64,000 nt of DNA, taken from the NCBI GenBank assembly GCA_902806575.1, contig CADCXD010000006.1:744001-808000 (forward strand), in the 5' to 3' direction. Shown here one piece after another: positions 47,374 to 58,269 of this stretch (its first letter is position 1; each line of letters opens with the position of its first letter). This DNA comes from Jackrogersella multiformis. Its lineage: Eukaryota; Ascomycota; Sordariomycetes; Xylariales; Hypoxylaceae. The notes under the pieces were generated by a model that was not told the DNA's origin, made no database searches, and saw nothing but the letters and a program-made list of their open reading frames with translations. The position numbers and the translations under genes were made by a program.

Positions 47374-47755
47374 TCGGCGAGTTCTTGGTCGAGCGACGAC
47401 GATGATGATGACAATGATGAAGATGAACAAGGGAGACGATATCATCACTTTAAGGATTGTGGGGTTATGTGAATTATATATGTGGGGTTAAGAGGGGGTA
47501 CGTAGGATGGATGGATGGGAGGCATCAGTCATAGCATTGCAAGGCGTGTAGAATGAGCTAGCGTGCATCCGTATCATTGACTTCAGATTGGAGAGAAATC
47601 AATTGCTTTTACGATATTCCGTCGACGGGTATCTCCTAAGTTAAAAACAACAGGATTTCCGCGAAAAGTATCGATTGCCTACCTAGCCTGTGGTACGGTA
47701 TTATTAAACCTAAACGCCGATCTAATGCTTCTCTTCCTCGTAAATATACATACAG
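47374..47755. other. Convergent 3' intergenic region
   Basis: The gap lies between the phospholipase C stop and the stop of the nuclease gene on the minus strand. A GATGAT-rich stretch follows the stop at 47398-47425. No gene was seen. Confidence 0.55.
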
Positions 47756-49968
47756 TCACAACCCTCCTAGCTCCGGGTCGATGGTACTGTGGTTATCTGT
47801 CGTAGATATGAGGCTGATGGTGTTCCAAGCGCCGTCACCCTCCATGTTAGCCCGGGCTGCCTGGAACGCGCGTAGCCGGGTCTCGTAGGCGTGGGCGGAT
47901 ATGGTGGAGGCTTGAGAGTCTTGGAGCGTCAATTCGTCGTCGGACGATGACGACAGGGTCTCGGCATTTGGACCTTGGTCGTTGTGGAAGGAGTCGTAGT
48001 CGCGTTTGTTCTGGCGCGGTAGGGCCGAAGATGGTAGCTCGTCCTGTTGGATGGGTATTAGTTTGGGAGCTCGTGGCGAGGCAGTATTGCTTCTACCGTT
48101 CGATTCGCATGGCTCGGGAGCGTCGGTAGATGGAATCGCCGGGCTCGTAACTTCCGGGTGCGATATTGTGGTTGGCTGAGTCTCGGGCTCATTTTCGTCC
48201 CCATCGTCGTCCCCTTGTGACTTGCGTCGTAGCTCGGATAATTGGTCTATGAAGAGATCATGCTCGAAAACATCGCCAGCGCAGATATCCCCGAAAAGAC
48301 CTCGTAGCGTGATGCCCCTCTGTATCCAGTAGGCCGGATCCACTGTGCATGGCCAGATATCCTTTGGCTTGAAAGTCTCAACCAGATGTCGAAGCTCGGG
48401 TAGGGAAGAATGTCTCGCGTAGGGAAAAACGATGCGATTAGTTAGTGCGCAAGTATGATCGCCTTTTCCCGGCTTTTTCACTGCCTCCTGGTTTGTTTTG
48501 GCTTTTTCCGCAAGCGACTTTAGTATTTTCGCAATGGACTCTTCTTCTGTGAAGTCGGACATTTCCATATCGATTTCAATGTCTCTGGAGGCGACCAGTG
48601 CTTTCTTGAGGATGAGTTTGATTTCGGCTCCCAATTCGCCTAGTGCTTGATCTTTCTGGTTGATTCTGCAATTATAAGAACAATATTCCCTCGGTAAATT
48701 ACCCGCAAAACTTACATTTCGATCAAAGCTAAAATGTCTTCGGCCTCGAGACTTGGCTTCTGCGCAAGGTCGTCGCCACCCCCGCCAATGCCAACTTCGT
48801 CAACGTCTCGCCCATCCTTAAGGTGCGCAACAATAGGCTTAATCCAGACAATCGGTTTAGTTTCCACTATAGCACAGCCCATTCCTTTCTCGCAGCTGTG
48901 AATTCGCACATTTTCGTCCAGCGTTAAGCATCCTTCGCGCTGGTTGTTGCCGCAGGTGAAGCCTACGAGATAGGGGGCCTCTCTTGTCAAGTGGGTTTGG
49001 GCGGCGAAGCGCTTATCGGCAGATTTAGTCGCAAGAGACTTGTAGACGCCCATCTTGTACTTGTCGACGTGGATCTCGGGAGTAGTCAGCAATACTACCC
49101 AGCCTCGAGGTTGAATACAATCTACCTTGGAATTCAGAGCTTTCGATAAAGCAACCCAGACCTCTTCGTATCTACGACAAAATCAGATTATAATAGCGAG
49201 ATACTGGTTTAATCTTACCCGTAAGTCCACGCTTGCATAAAGAAGATGGTATCTTTTGGATAACGTGCTACCTTCTCCAAAAGCTCGCGGAGTCCCTCAG
49301 CCGTCGTCTGTAGAGGGTAGTTGTCTAGTACTGAAGTATCAAGATAGATACGGTCTATCATCTTCAATCCTGTAGAGTACTCGATGATGCTAGGGTTCCT
49401 AGCAATAGAATTAACCCACCAGGGCTCGCTCCTGATGTCTCCAGTGTACAAGACAGCTTTGCTATTACCTTCGATTACTATGAAAGAGGTTAATATTAGG
49501 TGCAACATAAAAGTAAGCCGACATACGAAACATAACAGCTCCAGCGCAGTGATTAGCATCCAGAAGAGTGACTTGGATGTTCTTCCCAGGCGCAAGTTCA
49601 ACCTCGGTAGGCGTATCAAGAGGAATGGGCTTTAATACTTTAGCAAGGTGCTTATAAGTCTGCATCCGCGGATCCTCGAATATCCCTTTGGCATAGTTTA
49701 GGCGACAAGGATACTTCTCAAGGCGAAGTAGGATTTCTCTTGTCGCTGCTGAACAATAGACACTACACAATATCAGTAGTGTGATTAGTAGGTAGGTACT
49801 CGGCATGGAATTGGCATACAAAGGGCTTCTTAGCTTGTCGAGCCCGGCGAGATGATCACTATGTACATGGCTCAAGAAACAAGCCAACGGAGGCCGGTCC
49901 TCAAACCCGCGAAAGAAGTCGACTCGTATATCCGGGAACTCGTGGATGATGCCATTGAAAGTCGACAT
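47756..49968 (-). CDS. Artemis/SNM1-like DNA-repair metallo-beta-lactamase nuclease
   Basis: Five minus-strand exons join in frame: 49820-49968, 49527-49762, 49219-49477, 48716-49171 and 47756-48665, with introns of 57, 49, 47 and 50 bp, giving 669 residues. It belongs to the metallo-beta-lactamase/beta-CASP family of SNM1, Pso2 and Artemis nucleases that open hairpins and trim ends in double-strand-break and crosslink repair. Visible motifs: start MSTFNGIIHEFPDIRVDFF; HxHxDH in LSHVHSDHLAG; DANHCAGAVMF; YTGDIRSEPWW; YLDTS; and the beta-CASP/DRMBL segments FPYARHSSLPEL and FKPKDIWPCTVD. The C-terminal 180 residues are serine/acid-rich and likely disordered. The first methionine directly precedes the conserved start, so the N-terminus is firm. 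Confidence 0.92.
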
Positions 49969-50826
49969 GTTGCTTTACAACGTGGGTTGTTGGTTTTTGA
50001 TGTAAAGTAAAGGTTTGGAGATTGTATAACATCATGGTTAGACATATTTAGTTCCGAAGAAATGGAGCTTAAGGTTTTGTATCCCATTCCGCCTTACCTG
50101 CTTTGACAAAGGGAAGTTAGAGGTAAACGTCGATAGGCAGAACTCTATTGATAAGTACCTAGGTACCTAAGTGCTTGTACGGTACCCATAATTGCGGGTC
50201 TGTAGGGCTAGCGGGCTACCTAGTGGGGTAGAAAAACCTACCTAGGTACCTGGTATACACTAGTGGGCCACTGTCCCTACCTAGCAGCCTAGGCTTAGAA
50301 TTCTACCCCTTCTATTTTCATACTTTGTCGCTATCTTCTTCAAGATTATTATCCATGGATCCATCCATCCATCCACAGCCCTCTTGAATGACACATAATT
50401 GACTCCTTACTATCGCGATGCACAGCTCACGTCTATCATTTATGACTTCTCCATTATTTCCCGATCATTGTCAATCATGTGCATCATACGGCTGATTATA
50501 AGCATCCTGCTTCGGAGCGCCGATTTGTGAATGGAAGATGGGTAATACGGCTCTAAAGCGCATATACGCCGTATTCCTGAACCGCCACCGATTGGATCGA
50601 CGACAGCGCTATACTAGACGTATAAACAGGACACTGATAATCCTCCCAGACCAGCCAAAATTTCCGCACAAATACTTACTCGTTCTATCAGTTTTCTCAT
50701 TAAAAACACTCGACTCTACTCTCTTATATTGGGTTTTGTGAATATCGGCAATCTCTAATCGTGCTAAGTTCAAGTCGACAGGAAAACACTCAGGCCTTGA
50801 CGCTACTGAGCCCCCCAAACATAAAC
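49969..50826. other. Divergent intergenic region
   Basis: The stretch is the shared upstream region of the nuclease and methyltransferase genes. ACCTAGGTACC motifs cluster at 50156-50168 and 50237-50251, with a CCATCCAT run near 50358-50371. No gene was seen. Confidence 0.5.
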
Positions 50827-51687
50827 ATGGCTGATCTGGATTACCAAACTAGCTTGTTGCCAATATGCACTAAAATCAAGATATCTCTAACCGGTACGCA
50901 GGAGACGTTGATGGGACCATTGATAGCCAGAGCTAGGGACGCAAGCATGCCTCATCCTATCCTGAACGATACACGGTCCATTCAAGTTTTGGCCCAGATC
51001 GATCATGACATCGACAAGTTTGGTATCGACGACAAACAGGCTATTATGCATGCGCTTCGTGCAGCGTGTCTAGATAGATGGGTACTCGAGTTCTTATCAA
51101 ACAACCTGGAAGCCACAGTCGTTCATCTAGCTTGCGGCCTCGACTGTCGGTGGCAACGTCTCCAACCAGACTTGACCAAGGTCCGTTGGATCGACTTAGA
51201 CTTACCTGACGTTGTTGACCTACGTCGTAAGCTCATCCCCGACCCGGAGGGCGACTACAGGTTAGTCGCCGCAGACGCGACTGGGGACGCATGGCTCCAA
51301 CAGATTCCTGCTGATCGACCAACCGTCGTTGTATGCCAGGGGATGCTCATGTATTTGGAAGAAGAAGCTGGTAAACGCTTGATCCAGCGACTCGTCAACC
51401 ACTTCAAATCAGGCCAGCTCATCATCGATTGTGTCGGCACTCTCATGCTTTCTCTACAACACCAAGTTGAGACCCTGACAGCTACAGGGTCTAGTTTCCA
51501 TTGGGGCATCGACGAGCCAAAAACCCTAGAGGGCCTTCATCCTCAGTTGAGGATGCTAGATTGTTTGGGACCGGCCGAAGTTGATGGCTTCTCGCGCATG
51601 CCACTTGGTACACGCCTAATTCTGTCGACTTATTCATATCTACCTTGGTTTCGGTATCTCAGTTCTTACGTGCGATTCACATTTTAG
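50827..51687 (+). CDS. LCMT/TcmP-type SAM-dependent methyltransferase
   Basis: An uninterrupted frame; the first ATG is at 50827 (MADLDYQTSLL), giving 286 residues. It belongs to the leucine carboxyl methyltransferase superfamily (PF04072) that includes polyketide O-methyltransferases of the TcmP type. Supporting features: the N-terminal LTGTQETLMGPLIARARD, the SAM-binding VVHLACGLDCRWQRL (usual form VVxLGxGLDTR), VRWIDLDLPDVVDLR, the acidic LVAADATGDAWL, and VVVCQGMLMYLEEE (usual EGLLMYL). In this branch the substrate is usually a small acid or phenol and not protein phosphatase 2A, but the true substrate is unknown. It is convergent with the vWA gene, with about 160 bp between stops, and no biosynthetic cluster is visible. 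Confidence 0.85.
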   Translation: MADLDYQTSLLPICTKIKISLTGTQETLMGPLIARARDASMPHPILNDTRSIQVLAQIDHDIDKFGIDDKQAIMHALRAACLDRWVLEFLSNNLEATVVHLACGLDCRWQRLQPDLTKVRWIDLDLPDVVDLRRKLIPDPEGDYRLVAADATGDAWLQQIPADRPTVVVCQGMLMYLEEEAGKRLIQRLVNHFKSGQLIIDCVGTLMLSLQHQVETLTATGSSFHWGIDEPKTLEGLHPQLRMLDCLGPAEVDGFSRMPLGTRLILSTYSYLPWFRYLSSYVRFTF

Positions 51688-51848
51688 GGCCTTTTACTAT
51701 CTGGAGAGCGTGATATGGGTTAATGATTTTAAGGTATATTATGAGATATGGTTATGAACAAACTTCTCTTTTTCCGTAAAGCTGGGTATAAACTCTCCTT
51801 CATATTCATTTCATTTCATAATTTATTTTAATTAAATAGTATGAAACA

Positions 51849-52712
51849 TCATCCATCCTGCCTGTCAAGAGTCCTTTCCACAGCACCCAGTACAACCTTC
51901 AACACGGCGTCTGCGGATAGCTCTCCTGGCTTGCCGCTCCACGTCACTGTATCCACCATGTCCCGAAAATCCAGCGCCTCCCCCAGGGTATCATCCGCAA
52001 AATCCATTGCCTTGCGTCCTCCCTCACTGTCACCCACGCGGAAGAACTGCACGCCGACCTGGTATTGCGGCGCATCGCATGCGTCCAACGCCCGCGCCGT
52101 CCGGATCAGTGTGTTGTACGGGTTATCGTCAGTCACGCCGGCCGTAATCACAATAATATTCAGCGGCCTCAGCCTCCTCCCGCCGTCTCTGACCCGCCGC
52201 CCGAACTCCTTCATGTAGGGGTCTATAATCGCGGCGAGCCGGTGATCGAGCCGGCACCGCCCGCCGGGCTCCACGCCCCTGAAGATGCCGGCCACGTTGT
52301 CGCGCATCCCGGCCTGGCCCGTCGCCTGCCCGATGTGCATGTACCCCGCCCGCGCGCCCTCGCGCCCCACCGCTGCGTATAGATGGTACCCCCGCGGGTG
52401 GTGGTTCACGAAGTAGACGTCGACGCCGTTGCGGTCGCGCTCCGTGCAGATCGGCGCGATCTGCTCGAGCAGCGCCCCGGCTTGGTCCCAGTACGGCGCC
52501 ATCGCCGCTGAGTCGTCGATCACGAAGACAGTGTCGAAGTGCGCCAGGAACGCGTACGGGTCCTCGGCGATGGTGACGTGCTTGCGCGTGAGCTTCGAGT
52601 GGCTGCTCGAGCGCCATGGTGTTTCTGATACTGTTGACTCGGCGGCGGGAGAGGGGTCGTCGGGAGGGTAGGGAAGAGGAGGGGAGGTTTCCTTGTCCGC
52701 TGCATGATTCAT
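51849..52712 (-). CDS. von Willebrand factor A-domain protein
   Basis: The minus-strand frame with the first ATG at 52712 (MNHAADKETS) encodes 287 residues. After a proline/serine-rich N-terminus of about 50 residues comes a vWA fold: DTVFVIDDSAAMAPYWDQA (strand 1 and MIDAS loop), GVDVYFVNHH, the DNVAGIF segment, RRLRPLNIIVITAGVTDDNP (with the usual Asp-Asp region), QVGVQFFRVGD, and DMVDTVTW. The MIDAS reads DxSxA where the consensus is DxSxS, so metal binding may be altered. Fungal proteins of this group are intracellular, widespread and poorly characterised. No signal peptide or membrane helix is seen. The 3' half is unusually GC-rich. Confidence 0.83.
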   Translation of the reverse strand: MNHAADKETSPPLPYPPDDPSPAAESTVSETPWRSSSHSKLTRKHVTIAEDPYAFLAHFDTVFVIDDSAAMAPYWDQAGALLEQIAPICTERDRNGVDVYFVNHHPRGYHLYAAVGREGARAGYMHIGQATGQAGMRDNVAGIFRGVEPGGRCRLDHRLAAIIDPYMKEFGRRVRDGGRRLRPLNIIVITAGVTDDNPYNTLIRTARALDACDAPQYQVGVQFFRVGDSEGGRKAMDFADDTLGEALDFRDMVDTVTWSGKPGELSADAVLKVVLGAVERTLDRQDG

Positions 52713-54138
52713 GGTGGCTATAGTATTTTGGCTGAGCTCTGATGGTTGGGTTGTGATGGACCTGGATGTTACAATTACAGGTGTGTTCTTATATGGCTGA
52801 TTTTCTTTGTAGGACAACGTGAAACGTTATACTGGTGTTTCCTAAACTAATAGCGCACGTGAAAGATGCAAACATTCATATCTCAATTTTTATCGTTTTT
52901 GGTTGTATGTCTTGGGGTGATTCACTCAGCCCCTGAGATAGTTGCGAGGAGTCATATTTCATCCATTCAGCGCTTCGACGCATCCGCTGCTAGCTACGTG
53001 GATTTCGATACGTCGTCCCTTGTATTGTGACATATCAAGAACATCGCGAATAGGTCTTAATTGTAATTTAGTGGTTGATCATATTACTAGTTTGAAGCGT
53101 AGATGACTATTATCAAGATTTTTCGTTGTCATAGGTGTTCGGACTTTTGATATGTCAAAAACGACCTTTCAAACGTGTTGTGATATCGACCTAGGTAATG
53201 GTAGGTATGTAATAAACCAATAGACATATCCAGAGGACCCTAAAGTTACTTCTCTTTAATGAGATAAAATGGCATCCTTATCATTAACCTTAGCCTCATC
53301 ATTATTCCGATTTCTGAGCCTCTAAATCCATTCTTTGTTGACGGTGACCCCATTTACATCGGATCCGCTTATTCATGAAATGTATAATGTTAATGGTTGC
53401 TAAGACTTAGACGTAATAATGGTTCCTCCACTAAAACTTAGCGGCTGACTTCCAAGGTTATCTTTAGGTGCTATGCCACTAAAACAATCAAGCCAAGTTC
53501 ACCTGCATGTTACGGTAAGCTTCAATGTTTACTTACAACTAGGCGACCTCCTACTGTACTAAATCGGAAAGAACTTTCTCGAAATAAAAATCAAGCAAAT
53601 TGCTTCGGCCGATTCATTCTGTCGGACCATTGCTTTTATCATGCCCAGATATCCTAAATTATCATGTCTTCACTGGCTAATCTGAGCTGCCAAGCGTGAG
53701 GAATATGGAGATACGAATCGGGAAGGCGTCGTACCTAGTCGCCAAGGCAACAAACAGGGGAGTAAAGCTCGTAAGCTTTCTACATCCCTAACATAGCTAC
53801 CAGGTAGGTATCTAGGGCTGTCAGGGCTGCTAGGTAGCGTACCTAATAGGAAGGAGATAAGCATTACTAAGGAGCTTCTCTGTATCCCCGCGGTAGCATC
53901 AGACGCATCATGGCATGGAAAGCTGCAGCAATTCGCAATTCGCAATTTGCGTGTCAATCACGAGAGAGCTCCGCCGAGCCGCCAACATATTATTCCTAGT
54001 ATGAATAACTATATAAGAAGGTAGAGGGACCATTCCCTATTTTTGCTTGGCAATGGTCTCCCTCTCTCTCCTCTTTTGCGAATTCTATCCCGGTTCCTCT
54101 TATACGAGAATAGGTCGAAAGTTCCGATTGGCCGCATC
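52713..54138. other. Divergent intergenic region
   Basis: About 1.4 kb lies between the vWA and DPP IV genes. No coding region is recognised. A TAGGTAGGTA-type motif occurs near 53800-53812. The proximal 130 bp include a TATA box for the DPP IV gene. Confidence 0.5.
54010..54017 (+). promoter_or_regulatory. Candidate TATA box of the DPP IV gene
   Basis: TATATAAG lies about 120 bp upstream of the ATG at 54139 and is followed by a CT-rich leader. Confidence 0.45.
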
Positions 54139-56484
54139 ATGGAGCTCCTCCTTTGGCTTCTCGCGGGAGCGGCGCTGCTACGCTCGGCAATCGCCATTCA
54201 GCCGGCCCGCAAACCACATCAGCCAACAGGCAATGGCGAAAAGATACTGACGTGGAACGAGACGATGGTGAGCAACCAGTTTCGTGCCAGTTCTACGTCT
54301 GTCAGCTGGCTCTCTGGTGGGGAAGATGGCCAATACATCTACGCCGCAGATTCCGGGGCACTGATCCTCGAAAACTTCGTCACGGGCGAGAGCTCAACCT
54401 TTGTCGCCGCCGACTTGATCCCTGAAGGTGTAGTTGAGTACTGGATTCGTCCGGATCTCACCAAGGTTCTCTTCGCGACCAACTACACGAAGCAGTATCG
54501 CCACTCGTACTTCGCTGACTACTCGGTCCTGGACGTCGCGTCGGGTGAAATAACGCCTTTAATTGAGGGCCAGGTCGGTGACATCCAGTATGCCGAGTTT
54601 GCGCCGGTGGGCGACGCGATTGCGTTTGTGCGCGGCAACAACTTATTTTTAAATAAGAACGGGACCATTTCTCAGATCACAGACGACGGCTCTCCAGATC
54701 TGTTCAACGGCGTGCCGGATTGGGTATACGAGGAAGAGATATTTGGCGACCGCTCCGCAATATGGTTCTCGCCCGACGGCGAGGTCCTTGCGTATCTCAG
54801 CTTCAACGAAACAGGGGTCGAAACATTTACTGTTCAGTATTTCATGGACAACCAGGAGATCGCGCCGGTGTATCCTCACCTGCTAGATCTGAGATATCCT
54901 AAAGTCGGCACGACTAACCCAACTGTGTCTCTAACACTACTGAGAGTCGATGCCGAGGAGAAGCTATCGGTGCCGATTGATGCTTTCCCCGCAGATGATC
55001 TAGTCATTGGGGAGATTGCGTGGGTCACACCCGAGCATAGCAGCGTTATATATCGCGCTTTTAATCGCGTTCAGGACACATCGAAACATGTTCGGGTAGA
55101 TTTGGGTGATACAATTACCACCGAGGTCGTCCGAGAACGAAACGGTACTGACGGATGGCTCGACAATGACATAGGCATCAAATTCGTTGGGCCTATCAAT
55201 GGCTCCACAGGAGATTATTACATCGACGTCTCAGATGAGTCAGGTTGGCAGCACATTTACTTGTTTGCTGTCGACGGGGGAAATGCCACTGCTCTTGCTC
55301 TCACGCAGGGAGAGTGGGAGGTTGCATCCGTTCTGAAGATCGATACCGACCGCGAGTTGGTCTACTACACCTCTACTCAAGCTGACAGCACTGAGAGACA
55401 TGTGTACTCGGTTTCGTATTCGACCTTGGAATCAAAAGCTCTTGTCGACGACACGGTCCCGGCAGTTTGGCGTGCCTCGTTCAGCTCGGCTGGTGGATAC
55501 TATATCTTGAGCTATTCAGGGCCTGATGTTCCGTACCAGGAGTTGTATGCTATCAATGACACCACGACGCCTCTCCGAACCATCACTTCGAACGAAGTCC
55601 TCTGGAACAAAATTCAAGGTTATAGCTTACCGAACATTACGTATTTCACGCTTGATCACCCCGACGGGTATAGTCTAAACGTCTTAGAGCGGCTTCCGCC
55701 TAACTTCGACCCTGCGAAGAAATACCCGGTTCTCTTCACACCCTACGGCGGACCGGGCTCACAGGAGGTATCCAAGTCCTTCGAGTCGATCGGGTGGAAC
55801 GCGTACATCTCATCCGACCCGGAACTAGAGTTCATCCAATACACGGTCGACAACCGGGGCACAGGTTACAAAGGCCGCGCGTTCCGCGCACTTGTGGCAT
55901 CCCACCTAGGGGAGTTCGAAGCCGCAGATCAGATTTGGGCGGCGCAGGAACTGGCCTCGCGGAACTCCTTCATAGACGCGGAAAGAATCGGAATTTTCGG
56001 CTGGTCGTACGGCGGGTATCTTTCAGCCAAGGTCGTAGAAGCAGACTCGGGTGTCTTCTCCTTGGGTCTTATCGTCGCGCCCGTAAGCGACTGGCGATTC
56101 TACGATAGCATGTACACCGAGCGATACATGAAGACGTCACAGATGAACCCGGATGGGTACAACAATACGGCCGTGCGCAAGCCGGACGGGTTCAAGAATA
56201 TAGCTGGTGGGTTCTCCATTCTGCACGGATTGGGCGACGACAACGTCCATTATCAAAATACGGCAGCCCTGTTAGACTTGCTTGTAGGCGCTGGAGTGTC
56301 GCCCGCTAAGATGCAGTGGCGCGTCTTTACTGACAGCGACCACGGCATCTCATACAATGGTGCTTCGACATACCTGTACAAGTTCTTGACGGAGCTGCTG
56401 TACCGAGAGAAGATAAGGACGAGCGGGAGTCTAGTGCACCAGTGGACGAGGAGGGCAAAGTCGTGGTTCGTGAGTGAGCCGTGA
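54139..56484 (+). CDS. DPP4: Secreted dipeptidyl-peptidase IV
   Basis: An intronless frame; the ATG at 54139 precedes a signal peptide ([20 protein letters not shown]), so it was preferred to the in-frame codon at 54043. The protein has 781 residues, the usual length of secreted fungal DPP IV (S9B family), which removes Xaa-Pro dipeptides from peptide N-termini. An N-terminal eight-bladed propeller contains the N-terminus-anchoring double glutamate in [14 protein letters not shown] and [10 protein letters not shown]. The C-terminal alpha/beta hydrolase has TPYGGPGSQ, the nucleophile [21 protein letters not shown], the catalytic aspartate in HGLGDDNVH and histidine in DSDHGIS. Several N-glycosylation sequons (NET, NYT, NGT, NDT, NIT) fit secretion. 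Likely extracellular protein/peptide digestion. Confidence 0.95.
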   Translation: MELLLWLLAGAALLRSAIAIQPARKPHQPTGNGEKILTWNETMVSNQFRASSTSVSWLSGGEDGQYIYAADSGALILENFVTGESSTFVAADLIPEGVVEYWIRPDLTKVLFATNYTKQYRHSYFADYSVLDVASGEITPLIEGQVGDIQYAEFAPVGDAIAFVRGNNLFLNKNGTISQITDDGSPDLFNGVPDWVYEEEIFGDRSAIWFSPDGEVLAYLSFNETGVETFTVQYFMDNQEIAPVYPHLLDLRYPKVGTTNPTVSLTLLRVDAEEKLSVPIDAFPADDLVIGEIAWVTPEHSSVIYRAFNRVQDTSKHVRVDLGDTITTEVVRERNGTDGWLDNDIGIKFVGPINGSTGDYYIDVSDESGWQHIYLFAVDGGNATALALTQGEWEVASVLKIDTDRELVYYTSTQADSTERHVYSVSYSTLESKALVDDTVPAVWRASFSSAGGYYILSYSGPDVPYQELYAINDTTTPLRTITSNEVLWNKIQGYSLPNITYFTLDHPDGYSLNVLERLPPNFDPAKKYPVLFTPYGGPGSQEVSKSFESIGWNAYISSDPELEFIQYTVDNRGTGYKGRAFRALVASHLGEFEAADQIWAAQELASRNSFIDAERIGIFGWSYGGYLSAKVVEADSGVFSLGLIVAPVSDWRFYDSMYTERYMKTSQMNPDGYNNTAVRKPDGFKNIAGGFSILHGLGDDNVHYQNTAALLDLLVGAGVSPAKMQWRVFTDSDHGISYNGASTYLYKFLTELLYREKIRTSGSLVHQWTRRAKSWFVSEP

Positions 56485-57455
56485 ACTATGGGTTTAAGTA
56501 CAGTTGACTCGATGTCACGGAATTATATATGAATTGAATAATTCAAGAGCTGCAATGCGGACTTCCCGGTCTTTGATCTCAGTTTATGAGTTTACTCTTA
56601 GTTGGACGTTGCGCTCTGATAGTGAAGCTAAGATACGACAATACTATCATCATCTGATGACTAACTGACTGAGCTGACAAGGCGACCTAATCCGAACGCT
56701 ACCTGTTTCCTGTAATGGAATAACATGCTAGCCTAAGTAGCTTCACATTTTCGGCTGATTACCTGTCTCGGAGATGATTAAGGAGAGGTCGTTCCAAACA
56801 CATAAACAGTATAGGTAACCTGGAGTCGGGGTATGTATCAAGGTACCCGAGCCACTCTAATGGTATTTGGGTACCTACCTAGGTAGGTATATCATGGGAA
56901 TTGAAATTAATAGATCTTTGAGGGAAGAGAATGCGCGACCTCATCTCGATTCGCGAGTCTCGCAGGAGTGGCCGGCAGATTGTTCCTAACCCTAAACCTA
57001 AACCTAAACCTGAGGTAACGGACTTTAATTAATAGATGTCCAAACCTCAAGGTGAGGTGTCCCAATCAGAACGCCTAAACATGGCGGAATAATAAACTAT
57101 AAATACCTACCTCCTAGGTACCTAATCACCTACGTTTTACGGAAGAAGAGACGGCATAATCACTCTATTATTCCATGCCTGGTTTCTTAAGGGGGTGAGA
57201 TTCTAACTCTACCTACCTACTCCTAACTCTACTTATAAAAAACATCAATTCAACCATTTTTACCGTTTCCCAATCTCATACTTAATAATTCAACTCTTTC
57301 TTCGCATAGCTATCTGATACCTCTACTTCGAGCTGTTGCACCGCGCGGCCGTCAATCCAATACCCTAACTTTCTTTTGATCAATTGATTCATCATATTGA
57401 GAGTTTGAAGAGAATTTAAAAGCTCCTAGAAAAGAATCCGAAAGCTCTAGGAAAT
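56485..57455. other. Gene-free stretch with telomere-like repeat
   Basis: There is no coding signal. It holds a perfect ACCTACCTAGGTAGGT palindrome at 56873-56888 and a short telomere-like array at 56985-57012. Confidence 0.5.
56985..57012. repeat. Telomere-like hexamer array
   Basis: Four and a half CCTAAC/CCTAAA units in tandem. They resemble the fungal telomere repeat CCCTAA with one base changed. The run is short and could be chance. Confidence 0.5.
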
Positions 57456-58168
57456 ATGACTCTTACTTCCATCATCAATGTCATCAATTCCGCCATTTCA
57501 GATGAAGCCCAAGGTAATAAGAACCCTAACCTAATAATTCTACCATTGTTGCCCTACCATGACCACCAAACCCGACTGCAGAGGCAGTCTTCAAATCTAA
57601 CCTGTCCTGCCCGAACATCTAGAGAGCCAACCATCCAGATTACACGTCGCCTTATATTTGGTAGCTCTGCTACCGTGCTGTCCTGAGCAGTTGTTGCTCA
57701 ACGAGAACATGCTACATGGACAAGTACACAGGCAATTCAGGGTAGTTTGGATTATGCAGCCTAAATTCCAGCTATTTCATAGCCAAAGTAATGAAGCAGT
57801 TAGCTCTTGCCAGTACCGATGTGTATGACATCAGTGACTGATATTTAGCCATAGTGAGTTCTGACATCTAGAAGCGAAAAAAGCGCATTTAAAAATACCT
57901 ACCTACAGCGACAAGCGCACGACCTTCAGCAAGCGATCAAGCAACTCCCCCATTGAGAGCGCCAGCACCACCGGCAATACAGTCACTGGATGACGGCGGA
58001 CCGGGACCAGCCACTGAAGCTTCACGAGCGAGAAAGAGACTCTTCAAGGAACTAGAGCCGGAAGAATCAGAGGAGGACGAATTGCCGGACACCAATGAAG
58101 CCGCTGATGAAGCGCCGGAGATCATGAACGAAGAAGAGTCATTAATCACTCCTCGTTTATACCAATGA
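57456..58168 (+). pseudogene. Doubtful acidic ORF at the edge of the A+T-rich block
   Basis: Two open pieces may be exons of one gene. The first is MTLTSIINVINSAISDEAQ at 57456-57513, followed by a GTAATA donor. The second, at 57953-58168, reads SLDDGGPGPATEASRARKRL, then an acidic tail with EPEESEEDELPD, and ends at a stop at 58168. Composition of the second piece is protein-like, with a basic then acidic pattern, but no family is recognised and no consistent splice path links them. It may be the unmutated end of a gene truncated by the neighbouring degraded block, or not a gene. Confidence 0.25.
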
Positions 58169-58269
58169 AGTGATGATGGAGTATAACAAGGGCAATAGGG
58201 CTTGGAACTGTAGTTCAAATTCGAGTAATAATTCTCTATGGTCTTAAGGTCCTTGCCTTTTATCTCTTC

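Noticed and set aside
52065..52671. Long plus-strand and second-frame ORFs over the vWA gene
   Set aside because: They arise from the high GC content of the vWA exon and lack homology.
54153..56108. Several out-of-frame ORFs over the DPP IV gene
   Set aside because: They are shadows of the long conserved coding frame.
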